The notes under the pieces: model-generated | Database searches by the model: none | What the model saw: the letters and a program-made list of their open reading frames with translations, nothing else | Told to the model about the DNA's origin: nothing | Origin: Streptomyces longwoodensis | GTDB lineage: Bacteria; Actinomycetota; Actinomycetes; Streptomycetales; Streptomycetaceae | Direction: 5' to 3' | Assembly (NCBI RefSeq): GCF_001514125.1 | Contig: NZ_KQ948553.1 | Span: forward strand, 385,501-449,500 | Length of the DNA: 64,000 bases | Position numbers and translations under genes: made by a program | Shown: positions 40,309 to 51,600 of the stretch, one piece after another | Numbering within the stretch: the first letter of the stretch is position 1 | Layout of the letters: each line of letters starts with the position of its first letter

Positions 40309-40830
40309 ATGTCCACAGGCCTGCCGCCCATCGGCTCCGAGATCCCCCGCTCGCTGCTCGCCCGGGGAGCCACCCTGGAGATCGGCGGTGCCACCGTGCG
40401 GGTGGACCTGCGCGGCGGCATCGAGCAGCGGGTCGACGTCGACCCGGACGCCCCGCACGACAGCGTGGCCCTGCACCCCGTCGGCTTCCAGGTCACCGGC
40501 GAGCTCCCGGACGGGCGCACGGTCACCCTCACCCAGGCGGACGCCGGTTCCGGCTCGGCGGGCGCGCTGCGGATCTCCCAGCACCTGCCGCTGAAGTACG
40601 AGCTGCTCGACGTCGTGCCCGTGACCCTGACCCTCAGCGGCCCGGACGGTGCGGACGTCGTGGCGTCGGCGGTGCGACCGCTGGTCCTGGTGACCAAGGA
40701 CGTCACGCAGTTCCCGACCCGCGGTGACCTCAGTTCCCTGGAGGCCCCGGTCGCCTTCGCCGCCGCCGACGCCTCCACCACGGTCGTCGCCCGGCTGGTG
40801 ACGTTCCCCGTCCAGTCCGGCGGCGTCTGA
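40309..40830 (+). CDS. hypothetical beta-rich protein downstream of the toroid gene
   Basis: 173 residues with no recognised domain. Valine-rich alternation (ATVRVDLRGGIEQRVDVDP, VTLTLSGPDGADVV, STTVVARLVTFPVQ) predicts mostly beta strands. No signal peptide or membrane span. ATG at 40309 follows GGAAGG at 8 nt; a longer frame upstream exists. It is in the same direction as the toroid gene with a 98-bp gap, so the two may be co-transcribed. Function unknown. Confidence 0.6.
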   Translation: MSTGLPPIGSEIPRSLLARGATLEIGGATVRVDLRGGIEQRVDVDPDAPHDSVALHPVGFQVTGELPDGRTVTLTQADAGSGSAGALRISQHLPLKYELLDVVPVTLTLSGPDGADVVASAVRPLVLVTKDVTQFPTRGDLSSLEAPVAFAAADASTTVVARLVTFPVQSGGV

Positions 40831-40906
40831 CCGGCCCCGCGGCACCGGCCGGGCGCGCGGGCCGGTGCGGGACGCGGAGGTCACCGCACCGTCCACCCGC
40901 CGGGGC

Positions 40907-42271
40907 TCACGCCGCCCGGGCCAGTTCCTCCTGGCGTTCCCGGGGGACGAAGCGGACCTTCGGGTGCCCGTGGTCCCAGGCCACCGCCAGGCGCAGGCCG
41001 CCCACGCGGGCCAGGACCAGGCCGACGGTGACCGCCGCCGCGGCCGAGATCGCGCCGCCGACCGCCAGGCCCGCGCGCACGCCGTACGCGTCCGTGATCC
41101 AGCCCGCGATCGGCGCGCCGACCGGGGTGCCGCCCAGGAAGACCATCATGTAGAGGGACATCACGCGGCCGCGCATGGCCGGGTCGGTGCCCAGCTGGAT
41201 GGCGGTGTTGGCGTTGACGTTGATCGTCATGCCGAACATCCCGATCGGGGCCATGAGCAGCGCGAACAGCCACAGCGAGGGCGCCGTCGCCGCGACCAGC
41301 TCCAGCGCGCCGAACAGCGCCGCCGCCGCGATCATCACCCGCAGCCTGGCGGTGCCGCGCCGGGCGGCCAGCAGGGCGCCGGCCAGCGAGCCGACGGCCA
41401 TCAGGGTGTTGAAGAGGCTGTAGGACCCGGCTCCGACGTGGAAGACGTCGTCGGCGAAGGCGGACAGGTACACCGGGAAGTTGAAGCCGAACGTGCCGAC
41501 GAAGCCCACCAGGACGATGGTCCAGATCAGCTGCGGGCGTCCGGCGACGTAATGCAGGCCCTCCCGCAGCTGGCCCTTGCCGCGCGGCGCGCGCTCGACG
41601 ACGTGCAGCTCGCGGGCGCGCATCAGCAGCAGCCCGGCGATGGGGGCGACGAACGACAGGCCGTTGAAGAGGAACGCCCAGCCGGTGCCCACGCCGGTGA
41701 TCATCAGACCGGCGACGGCCGGTCCGACCAGGCGCGCGGACTGGAAGTTGGCGGAGTTCAGGCTGACCGCGTTCTGCAGCTGCTCGGGGCCGACCATCTC
41801 GGAGACGAACGACTGGCGGGCCGGGTTGTCGAGGACCGTGGCCAGGCCGACCGCGAAGGCGGCGAGGTAGACGTGCCAGACCTGCACGTGGCCGCTGAGC
41901 GTGAGCACCGCGAGCACGACACCGGTGACGGCCATCGCGGCCTGGGTGGACAGCAGGGTGGGGCGCTTGGGCAGCCGGTCGACGAGGACACCGCCGTAGA
42001 GCCCGAACAGGAGCATCGGCAGGAACTGCAGGGCCGTGGTGACACCGACGGCCGTGGCGGAACCGGTGAGGCTGAGGACCAGCCAGTCCTGGGCGATGCG
42101 CTGCATCCAGGTGCCGATGTTGGAGACGACCTGGCCGAGGAAGAACAGGCGGTAGTTCCTGATCCTCAGGGAGCTGAACATCGAGGACCGGCGGGCGGGT
42201 CCCGGGGTGGGCGGGGAGTCGGATCGGGTGTGCGGTGCGGGGGCGGAAGCTGCTCCGGATCCCGTACTCAA
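40907..42271 (-). CDS. MFS transporter (DHA3/EntS-like), partner of the MarR regulator
   Basis: 454 residues with about 12 membrane segments. The amphipathic start SSLRIRNYRLFFLGQVVSNIGTWMQRIAQDWLVL is typical of MFS_3/EntS-type drug-siderophore exporters. The TTG start at 42271 follows GAGGAGG at 9 nt, a clear site; the membrane part begins about residue 30. It lies 33 bp after the marR gene on the same strand, forming a MarR-regulated efflux operon. Substrate unknown. Confidence 0.92.
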   Translation of the reverse strand: MSTGSGAASAPAPHTRSDSPPTPGPARRSSMFSSLRIRNYRLFFLGQVVSNIGTWMQRIAQDWLVLSLTGSATAVGVTTALQFLPMLLFGLYGGVLVDRLPKRPTLLSTQAAMAVTGVVLAVLTLSGHVQVWHVYLAAFAVGLATVLDNPARQSFVSEMVGPEQLQNAVSLNSANFQSARLVGPAVAGLMITGVGTGWAFLFNGLSFVAPIAGLLLMRARELHVVERAPRGKGQLREGLHYVAGRPQLIWTIVLVGFVGTFGFNFPVYLSAFADDVFHVGAGSYSLFNTLMAVGSLAGALLAARRGTARLRVMIAAAALFGALELVAATAPSLWLFALLMAPIGMFGMTINVNANTAIQLGTDPAMRGRVMSLYMMVFLGGTPVGAPIAGWITDAYGVRAGLAVGGAISAAAAVTVGLVLARVGGLRLAVAWDHGHPKVRFVPRERQEELARAA

Positions 42272-42304
42272 AAGGGTTCGCCTCCTCGATGACGGTGACT
42301 GTGC

Positions 42305-42742
42305 TTACAGGTGTGCGAGCTTCTCCAGCACGGGGGCGGCAGCGCGCAGCTTGGCCCACTCGTCCTCGTCCAGGCCGTCCACCAGGTTCGCCAGGAAGGC
42401 GTTCCGCTTGGCGCGGCTCTCCGCGAGCATGCTCTCGGCCTGCTCGGTCCTGGTGACGACCTTCTGGCGGCGGTCCTCGGGGTGCGGCTCCAGCCGGACC
42501 AGGCCCTTGGCCTCCAGCAGCGCCACGATGCGGGTCATCGACGGCGGCTGGACGTGCTCCTTGCGGGCGAGTTCGCCCGGGGTGGCGCTGCCGCAGCGGG
42601 ACAGCGTGCCGAGCACCGACATCTCGGTCGGGCTGAGCGACTCGTCGACCCGCTGGTGCTTCAGGCGGCGCGAGAGCCGCATCACGGCGGATCTGAGGGA
42701 GTTCACGGCGGCAGCGTCGTCGCCATGGGTGAGGTCCGGCAT
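42305..42742 (-). CDS. MarR-family transcriptional regulator
   Basis: 145 residues with the winged helix LSPTEMSVLGTLSRCGSATPGELARKEHVQPPSMTRIVALLEAKGLVRLEPHPEDRR, the classic MarR recognition-helix and wing pattern (EDRR). It is the first gene of the operon with the MFS transporter. An AT-rich inverted repeat immediately upstream is its probable autoregulatory operator. Such proteins release DNA on binding phenolic or lipophilic ligands. Confidence 0.93.
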   Translation of the reverse strand: MPDLTHGDDAAAVNSLRSAVMRLSRRLKHQRVDESLSPTEMSVLGTLSRCGSATPGELARKEHVQPPSMTRIVALLEAKGLVRLEPHPEDRRQKVVTRTEQAESMLAESRAKRNAFLANLVDGLDEDEWAKLRAAAPVLEKLAHL

Positions 42743-42743
42743 G

Positions 42744-42777
42744 TTCTTTAGCTTAACTCATTACTCTCGCTAAAGAA
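42744..42777. promoter_or_regulatory. MarR operator candidate TTCTTTAGC...GCTAAAGAA
   Basis: TTCTTTAGC (42744-42752) and GCTAAAGAA (42769-42777) form a perfect 9-bp inverted repeat with 16 bp between, directly before the marR ATG. It is one of the most AT-rich segments of the window. Confidence 0.7.
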
Positions 42778-42840
42778 AAACCGGAGGCGCGCTGGAGCGC
42801 CGTGATCCCCGCCACTGCGCGCCGGAACCACTCGGCCGAG

Positions 42841-42858
42841 ATCACTCATACGGGTGAT
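42841..42858. promoter_or_regulatory. ATCAC...GTGAT dyad before the RHH-like gene
   Basis: ATCACTCATACGGGTGAT has ATCAC/GTGAT arms with 8 bp between, 53 bp before the small RHH-like gene. A DNA-binding site for an unknown regulator is possible. Confidence 0.35.
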
Positions 42859-42911
42859 ACGAGCGGGGAACGGCACGCATCACCCCGAACCGTGCCGCGA
42901 CCCTCGTAGCC

Positions 42912-43094
42912 ATGGGGACCAGCGTGCTCAGCCTGCGAATGGACCACGTCCTGCTCGAGCGGCTCCGGCACCATGCCGCGAAAAGAGGAATGAGCGTCCA
43001 GGACTATGTCGTCCGGACGCTCATCCGCACCGACTTCGACGAGCGGTTCCAGGCCGCCGTCGAGGAGACGGAGGAGTTCTACGGGCTCACCTGA
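42912..43094 (+). CDS. small ribbon-helix-helix-like protein
   Basis: 60 residues. SVLSLRMDHVLLERLRHHAAKRGMSVQDYVVRTLIRTDFDERFQ has the beta strand plus two helices expected of a CopG/Arc-type antitoxin or regulator. No toxin gene is adjacent; the AzgA permease follows on the opposite strand 20 bp later. A stand-alone DNA-binding or protein-binding role is possible. The acidic C-terminal tail (EETEEFYG) would suit an antitoxin-like partner-binding segment. Confidence 0.65.
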   Translation: MGTSVLSLRMDHVLLERLRHHAAKRGMSVQDYVVRTLIRTDFDERFQAAVEETEEFYGLT

Positions 43095-43113
43095 GGGCGG
43101 ACCCGGGGGCCGG

Positions 43114-44568
43114 TCAGGTCAGACCCAGGGCCGGCATCAGGTAGTAGAAGGCGAAGACCGCGGAGACCACGTACATGGCCACCGGCACCTCCCGGCCGCG
43201 GCCGGCCGCCAGCCGCAGCACCGTGAAGGTGATGAAGCCCATGCCGATGCCGTTGGTGATCGAGTAGGTGAACGGCATCATCACCATGGTGATGAAGGCC
43301 GGGATCGCGATCGTGTAGTCGGCCCAGTCGATCTCCTTCACCGAGCCCGCCAGGATCAGGAAGCCCACCGCGAGCAGCGCCGGGGTCGCCGCCTGGGACG
43401 GGACCATGGTCGCGACCGGGGTGAGGAACAGCGCCACGGCGAACAGCGCGCCGGTGACCACGTTGGCGAAGCCGGTGCGGGCGCCCTCGCCGACACCGGC
43501 CGTGGACTCCACGAAACAGGTGGTGGCCGAGGAGGAGCTGGCGCCGCCGGCCGCGACGGCGATGCCGTCGACGAAGAGCACCTTGTTGATGCCGGGCATC
43601 TGGCCCTGGGCGTCGGTCAGCTTGGCCTCGTCGGAGACGCCCATGATCGTGCCCATCGCGTCGAAGAAGCACGACAGCAGCACGGTGAAGACGAACAGCA
43701 CGCCGGTCAGCACGCCGACCTTGCCGAAGCCGCCGAACAGGCTGACCTTGCCGAGCAGCCCGAAGTCGGGGGCGCCGACCGGGTTGCCGGGCCACTTCGG
43801 GGTGGTCAGGCCCCAGGACGGCACCTTCGCGACCGCCTCGACGATCATCGCGAGCACGGTCATCGCGACGATCGAGATCAGGATCGCGCCGGGGACCTTG
43901 CGCACGATCAGCGCGAGGGTGAGCAGCGCGCCCAGCACGAAGATCAGCACCGGCCAGCCGTTGAGGTGGCCGTCGCCGCCGAGCTGGAGCGGGACGGTGG
44001 TCTGGGCGACGTCGGGGATGCGGGAGACGAAGCCGGAGTCGACCAGGCCGATCAGCATGATGAACAGGCCGATGCCGATGCTGATGGCCTTGCGCAGGCC
44101 GAAGGGCACCGCGTTCATGACCCGCTCGCGCAGTCCGGTGGCGACCAGCAGCATCACCACGAGACCGGCCAGTACGACCATGCCCATGGCGTCGGGCCAG
44201 GCCATGCGCGGGGCGAGCTGGAGCGCGACGACCGAGTTCACGCCGAGGCCGGCGGCCAGCGCGATCGGCACGTTGCCGATGACGCCCATCAGCAGCGTGG
44301 TGAACGCCGCCGTCACGGCCGTCGCGGTGACCAGCTGGCCGTTGTCCAGCTGGTGGCCGTACATGTCCTTCGCGCTGCCGAGGATGATCGGGTTCAGCAC
44401 GATGATGTAGGCCATCGCGAAGAAGGTGGCGAAACCACCACGGACCTCACGCGCCAGCGTGCTGCCCCGCTCCGAGATCTTGAAGTAGCGGTCGAGGGCG
44501 CCGTGGCCGGGCGTGCCGCCCGGCTGCTCGGACGCGGGGGCCTGGGAAGGGGCCGAGGTGGGGGCCAT
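43114..44568 (-). CDS. AzgA-type NCS2 purine permease (hypoxanthine/guanine/adenine)
   Basis: 484 residues, about 13 membrane segments. Family signature FATFFAMAYIIVLNPIIL (start of the first repeat) and SCFFDAMGTIMGVSDEA with the later STAGVGEGARTGFANVVTG are AzgA-like. It takes up purine bases by proton symport. ATG at 44568 follows GGAAAG. The upstream 90 bp are AT-rich, a promoter region, but I see no convincing purine riboswitch. Confidence 0.94.
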   Translation of the reverse strand: MAPTSAPSQAPASEQPGGTPGHGALDRYFKISERGSTLAREVRGGFATFFAMAYIIVLNPIILGSAKDMYGHQLDNGQLVTATAVTAAFTTLLMGVIGNVPIALAAGLGVNSVVALQLAPRMAWPDAMGMVVLAGLVVMLLVATGLRERVMNAVPFGLRKAISIGIGLFIMLIGLVDSGFVSRIPDVAQTTVPLQLGGDGHLNGWPVLIFVLGALLTLALIVRKVPGAILISIVAMTVLAMIVEAVAKVPSWGLTTPKWPGNPVGAPDFGLLGKVSLFGGFGKVGVLTGVLFVFTVLLSCFFDAMGTIMGVSDEAKLTDAQGQMPGINKVLFVDGIAVAAGGASSSSATTCFVESTAGVGEGARTGFANVVTGALFAVALFLTPVATMVPSQAATPALLAVGFLILAGSVKEIDWADYTIAIPAFITMVMMPFTYSITNGIGMGFITFTVLRLAAGRGREVPVAMYVVSAVFAFYYLMPALGLT

Positions 44569-44714
44569 TGATACTTTCCTACGAACGGAACCGGTCATAG
44601 ACAAACGGTTTCAGTATGAACATATGAAGCCGTGATTGGCCATCTCCGCGCGTAGACCCCGTGCGGGCACGGGGGACGGCGACCGCGCGCCCCGGGCCTC
44701 GTAAGCTGTGCGGC

Positions 44715-45002
44715 ATGGCCGGACTTTTCTCGGGATCCCCCAAGCACGAGGCGCCGGAGCCCCTGGAAGGGCCCGTGGTCGCGACCGTCGTCGGCGGCAC
44801 GGTCCTGTGGTTCGTCCTCTTCCTCGTGCAGCTGCCCTTCTACGGCTGGTTCGACGACCACGGCCACCTGTGGTGGGTGTGGACCTGCCTGGCCGGGGGC
44901 GGGCTGGGCCTGATCGGCATCTGGTACGTCCGCCGGCGCGACGCGGCCCTCGAGCGGGGGCGCGTACTACCACCGCAGGATCCGGCTCCTCCCGTGGTCT
45001 GA
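44715..45002 (+). CDS. DUF2530-family membrane protein
   Basis: 95 residues with two membrane segments (about 19-42 and 53-73) and a conserved small-family phrase PFYGWFDDHGHLWWVWTCLAGGGLGL. A -10-like TAAGCT (44702-44707) ends 7 nt before the ATG at 44715. Function unknown. It lies 53 bp upstream of the P-type ATPase gene on the same strand, which has its own -10-like box. Confidence 0.82.
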   Translation: MAGLFSGSPKHEAPEPLEGPVVATVVGGTVLWFVLFLVQLPFYGWFDDHGHLWWVWTCLAGGGLGLIGIWYVRRRDAALERGRVLPPQDPAPPVV

Positions 45003-45055
45003 TCTTCGGGACCTCCGGCGGGTGAAGGCCCCCGTCCGCACGTACCGTCGAAGGC

Positions 45056-47425
<2,370 letters not shown>

Positions 47426-47457
47426 GGGGTGTCTTGCCGATCAGGCCGGGCGCGCGG

Positions 47458-47490
47458 ACGCCCGCCCCGGACGGCTTCCGGGGCGGGCGT
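47458..47490 (+). terminator. P-type ATPase terminator, 14-bp perfect stem
   Basis: ACGCCCGCCCCGGA and its exact complement flank the loop CGGCT, 33-65 bp past the stop. It also serves the convergent secreted-protein gene, which ends at 47522. Confidence 0.85.
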
Positions 47491-47521
47491 TCGCGGTTAC
47501 GGCCGGTGTCTCACGGACTGG

Positions 47522-48448
47522 TCAGCGCACGTCGACGTAGTCGCCGGCGGCGGCGATCGCCGGGGCGGCGTTGGTGCCGACGAAGTTGTAGCGCCAGTAG
47601 CCGTCCACGCTCGCCTTGACGGTGGTGCTCAGGCCGCCGGTCGAGGTGGTCTTGACGCTCTTGACGGTGGAGTACGTGGTGGTGCCGGCCTTGCGGAACT
47701 GGAGCTGGGCGTACACGCCGGCGTAGCCGGAGTAGACGCCGGTGTTCCAGTTGGCGATGGTCAGGCGGCCCGTCGCGGTGATCGTCGCGCCCTTGCGGAC
47801 GGGCTCGGGCGAGGCGTTGACCGTGACGGCCGTGCGGCGCTGCAGCCTGACCGCGGCCAGGTTGTCCTGGTCGGCGACGCCGACCTTGCTCCAGTCGATC
47901 TCGTCCGTGCTGTACGGGTCGACGTCGTTCCAGTCGATGACGTAGCCGGTCGCCTTCCAGGTGGTGGCGTCGACGTTGTACAGGTCCTCGGCCGGGCGGA
48001 CGTCGACGGTGCCCTTGCAGGTGTCGACCGTGGCGGACACCGCGGTGCACACCGGCCAGTTGTCGCCCTCCAGGAAGTTGGCCGGTTCGTCGTAGGAGCC
48101 GCGGTAGAGCGTGACGTCCACCCAGGTGTCGGCGGCCCTGAGGTCGACGTCCGCGGAGTGGGTGACCGTGTAGGTGACGGGCGCGACGACGTGACCGGTG
48201 GGACCGGCCACGATCGGCTTGCCGCTGTTGACCTTGACGTTGGAGAAGGTGACGCTCAGCGGGTACGGGGTGCCGGTGTCGGTGCCGGTCGACCCGGTGT
48301 ACGCGGACTTGCCGTCGGCGGCCTTCAGGGCGGCGCGGACGACGTCCTGCTTGCTGGGTCCGCCGTCGGCGGCCGTCGCGGCCGGCACGGCGAGGGCGGA
48401 CAGGACCAGGGCGCCGCTGAGGGCGGCCACGGTGGCGCGGATGCGCAT
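47522..48448 (-). CDS. secreted protein of unknown function
   Basis: 308 residues with a signal peptide (about 1-27, cut near ATA-ADG). The mature part has no domain I recognise. It contains two cysteines (VCTAVSATVDTCKG) that could pair and beta-strand-rich repeats such as AVTVNASPEPVRKGATITATGRLTIANWN and YWRYNFVGTNAAP near the end, an arrangement seen in several streptomycete secreted proteins. ATG at 48448 follows GGGGAAAAC. A TTTTCCC/GGGAAAA repeat of 19 bp starts 2 bp before the start codon, so part of the ribosome site lies in a small hairpin. Confidence 0.72.
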   Translation of the reverse strand: MRIRATVAALSGALVLSALAVPAATAADGGPSKQDVVRAALKAADGKSAYTGSTGTDTGTPYPLSVTFSNVKVNSGKPIVAGPTGHVVAPVTYTVTHSADVDLRAADTWVDVTLYRGSYDEPANFLEGDNWPVCTAVSATVDTCKGTVDVRPAEDLYNVDATTWKATGYVIDWNDVDPYSTDEIDWSKVGVADQDNLAAVRLQRRTAVTVNASPEPVRKGATITATGRLTIANWNTGVYSGYAGVYAQLQFRKAGTTTYSTVKSVKTTSTGGLSTTVKASVDGYWRYNFVGTNAAPAIAAAGDYVDVR

Positions 48449-48520
48449 GTTTTCCCCCGGTGGGAAAAGGGGGCCCCCGGCGGGTCGGTCCCGACGACTC
48501 GTCCTCGCGGGGGGCCCAAG

Positions 48521-48551
48521 TGATCATGGAGCCTGTTGGCTCACATGATCA
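48521..48551 (-). terminator. 13-bp bulged hairpin after the sacsin-like gene
   Basis: TGATCATG-GAGCC (48521-48533), loop TGTT, and GGCTC-A-CATGATCA (48538-48551) form a stem with one bulged A. It lies 55-85 bp past the stop of the large ATP-binding gene, in the spacer before the secreted-protein gene. Confidence 0.75.
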
Positions 48552-48605
48552 GATCCACGACGGATGCGAATGGTTGTACGCCTCCGTGAAGATTTTGTGC
48601 CCGCG

Positions 48606-51600
48606 TCAGTCGAACCAGCGGTCCCGGGCCAACTCCTCGGTGCGCGACGGGTCTTCGAGCAGGGCGGCCACCTCGAAGCGGCGCGGCCACTGGCGTGCCG
48701 CCCAGGCGAGGCCCGCGGCCACGCCCTCCAGGGTGGCGGCGTGCAGCACGCCGTCCTGCGTCAGCCGCCAGTCGATCTCCACGCCGTCCACGACGAGTTC
48801 CCCGTGCTCGACGTAGGTCCGCGGGGTGAGCGGCCCGAGCAGCACCCGTACCGGCTCCGGCACGTCGTGCTCGGTGCCCTCGGAGTCGACCCCGCCGGTG
48901 ACCGACTCGCTCAGCCGCCGCACCTGGAACAGCTCGGCCAGCTCGGCGGCCAGGCCCGGGCGGACCGGCAGCAGCGGCACCCCGGCGGTGAAGGGCAGCA
49001 GGTCCGGGGAGTCCACGACCACCGCGTCGGCGGCGTCCACGACCTCCACCCGCCCGTCGACCACGGCCCGCAGCTCGTCCGGCAGAGTCACCCGCTCGGG
49101 GTCCAGCTCGGCCAACGCGCCGTACAGGCCATGCAGTTGCGCCGCGGTCACGGTGCGGTCCGGGTCGGCGAGGCGGTCCAGGAGCTCGGCCGCGCCGCCC
49201 GGTTCGTCCAGCAGCGCCGCCACCGACGTGCGGACCCCGAGCGCGCGCAGCACCTGCTCGTCGTCGAAGCCGGTCGCGTCGGCCTCGTCGTACAGGCCGC
49301 GCAGCAGCGGGTCGCCGCCGGCCGCGAGCAGCCCGGCCGGGCGCCGCCCGTCGAGCACCGGGTGCCCGCGCAACCACCAGGCGGTGTAGGGCCGTACGAC
49401 CTCGTGGGTGCCGTCGGGCAGCAGGATCCGCACCGGCTGGACCAGGGCGTCGCGCAGCGGCGGTCGGGCCAGCAGGGCGAGCGCCCGGGCCCACTGGCCG
49501 TCGTCGACGAGGTCGAGGTCGCGCACGGCGACCAGCTCGGTGGCGACCGGCGGGACGGGGCTGTCCGGGAACCGGTCGAGGACGTCCTCGCACCACACGT
49601 CGACGGCGTCCAGCAGGCCCGCGTCGTCGGGCTCGGCGAAGTCGCCCTCCCGGGGCTCCAGTTCGTCCGGGTCCAGCACGACGTCGGTGGCCCGCACGAG
49701 CGCGAAGTCCGCCAGCACGCCACAGGCGGCCAGCGGCTGTTCACCCCACCGGGCGGCCAGGTCGGCGTCCACGAAAGCCAGTTCGCCCTCCCGGACGACC
49801 TCGGCGAACGGGCTGCCCGGCAGGACGAGTTCCCCGGCGGGCGCCGGTTCGCCGTCCTCGTCGGGCAGGGCGAGCGCGCCCAGCCAGGGCTCGTCGCCGG
49901 GCTCCAGGCCCGCGTCCCGCACCAGCGCCAGCACCGTGTCCGCCAGCTCCTCGGCGTCCGGGGCGTCCTCGTCCCAGGCGCCGGGGTCGTCGTCCAGGGA
50001 GGCGGCCACCGCGGCCCGCACCTGCGGGGTGGTCAGCACCGCCCTCGGCGTGGCGGGCAGTGCGCCGAGCTTCTCCAGCAGCGGGTGCGCGGCGTCGGCG
50101 TGGGCGACCTTGAGGCCGAGCCGGGCCAGCACGTCCGTGTCCACCCCGGCGGCCTCGGGCGTCGGCAGCAGCACCTGGCGCGGCCCGATCGTCGTCCGGC
50201 CGTCGGCCAGCGGCACCGGGAGCCCGGACAGCCGGTCGGGGTCGACGCCCGCGAGGCTGTCGTAGAGCCGGTACCACCAGCCGGGGTCCTTCTCCAGGCC
50301 GGCCAGCCGGTCGACGGCGTCGGCGAGGGGGACCCGGGCGACGCCGAGGGTCCGCAGCTCCACGCGGCGCTCCAGGCCCGCCGGAAGGAGCGTCGGCAGC
50401 ACCTCGGCCAGTACCCGCACGGTGTCGGCGCCGGCGCCCTCGACGACCTCGGCGTCCCGCGGCCGCAGCGCCTCGGGCAGGTCGTCGTACTCCTCCCCGG
50501 TCTCCCCCGGCTCCCCGGGCTCCCCGGCGCCAGGCTTCCCGGGCGCGACGGCCGGCGGCAGGAACGCGGTGCGCGGGAGCCGCTCCAGGACGGCCCGGCG
50601 CAGCGCGCCGTCCAGCTCGCCCTTGCCGAGCGGGCCGGGCACGAGGTCGATGACGCCGGGGCCCACCGGCCGCCACCCGGCCAGCAGCTCGGCGTACGCG
50701 TCGGCGGCGCGCTCCACCAGGAAGTCGGTCAGCGGGCCGGGCGCGGCGTGCCGGCGGGTGGTGTCCAGCGGCAGGGACGCGATGAGCAGCGCGGGCACGC
50801 CGAGGGGCTCGTCGCTGGGGGTGGGCGCGTGCACGACGGGCGCGGTGCGCGGCCGTGCCGGGGCGCCGTCCGCGTCGACGGGCACGGCCCAGGTGACGGA
50901 CCAGTGGGGCCGCAGCCGCTCCTCGACGGGCCGGTCGGCCAGCAGCGCGGCCGCCAGCGGGCCGTGCGCGGCGACGGTGCGCCAGCGGGTGGTGCCGTCG
51001 CGCGAGTCCTCGACGACGACGGTGTGCGGCCCGTCGGTCCGCCGCCGCAGGGTGCGGGGGGCGTCCTGGCCCACCTCGACGACGACCTCCTCCAGGCCCG
51101 GCAGGGCGAGCAGCAGGGCGTCGTCCACGGCGTGCAGCAGCCGCTCGGCGAGACCGGCGGCGGCGGTGTCCCGCAGCGGCAGGATCACGGCGGTGTCGTA
51201 CGGCGCGGGCGGCAGGCCCTCGGCGGCGAACGGCAGCCGCAGCAGCGGCACGTGCCCGTCGCGGCGCCGGATCTCGTCGCCGAGGCCGGGGCTGTGCCGG
51301 GCGGTGTCCCCGGCGAGGTCGCGGGCCTCGGCCAGCGACCAGCGCACGCCCCCGTGCCGGCTCACCACGGCCGGTTCGTCGGTGACGGCGAGCACCGCGG
51401 CGAAGCCGACGCCGTAGCGCCCGACCGCCTCGCTGTCGCGCTTGGCGGACGCCCGCAGCGTGGCCAGCGACTCGACCCCGGCGGCGTCCAGCGGCGCGCC
51501 GGTGTTGGCGGCGACCAGCACGCCGTCGCGCAGGGTCAGCAGCAGCCGGCCGGCCACCCGGCCGCGGGCCGCGGCGTCGGCGGCGTTCTGGGCGAGCTCG

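Noticed and set aside
44569..44660. Purine riboswitch before the AzgA permease
   Set aside because: The AT-rich leader is under 100 nt and I could not find the conserved three-way-junction pattern.
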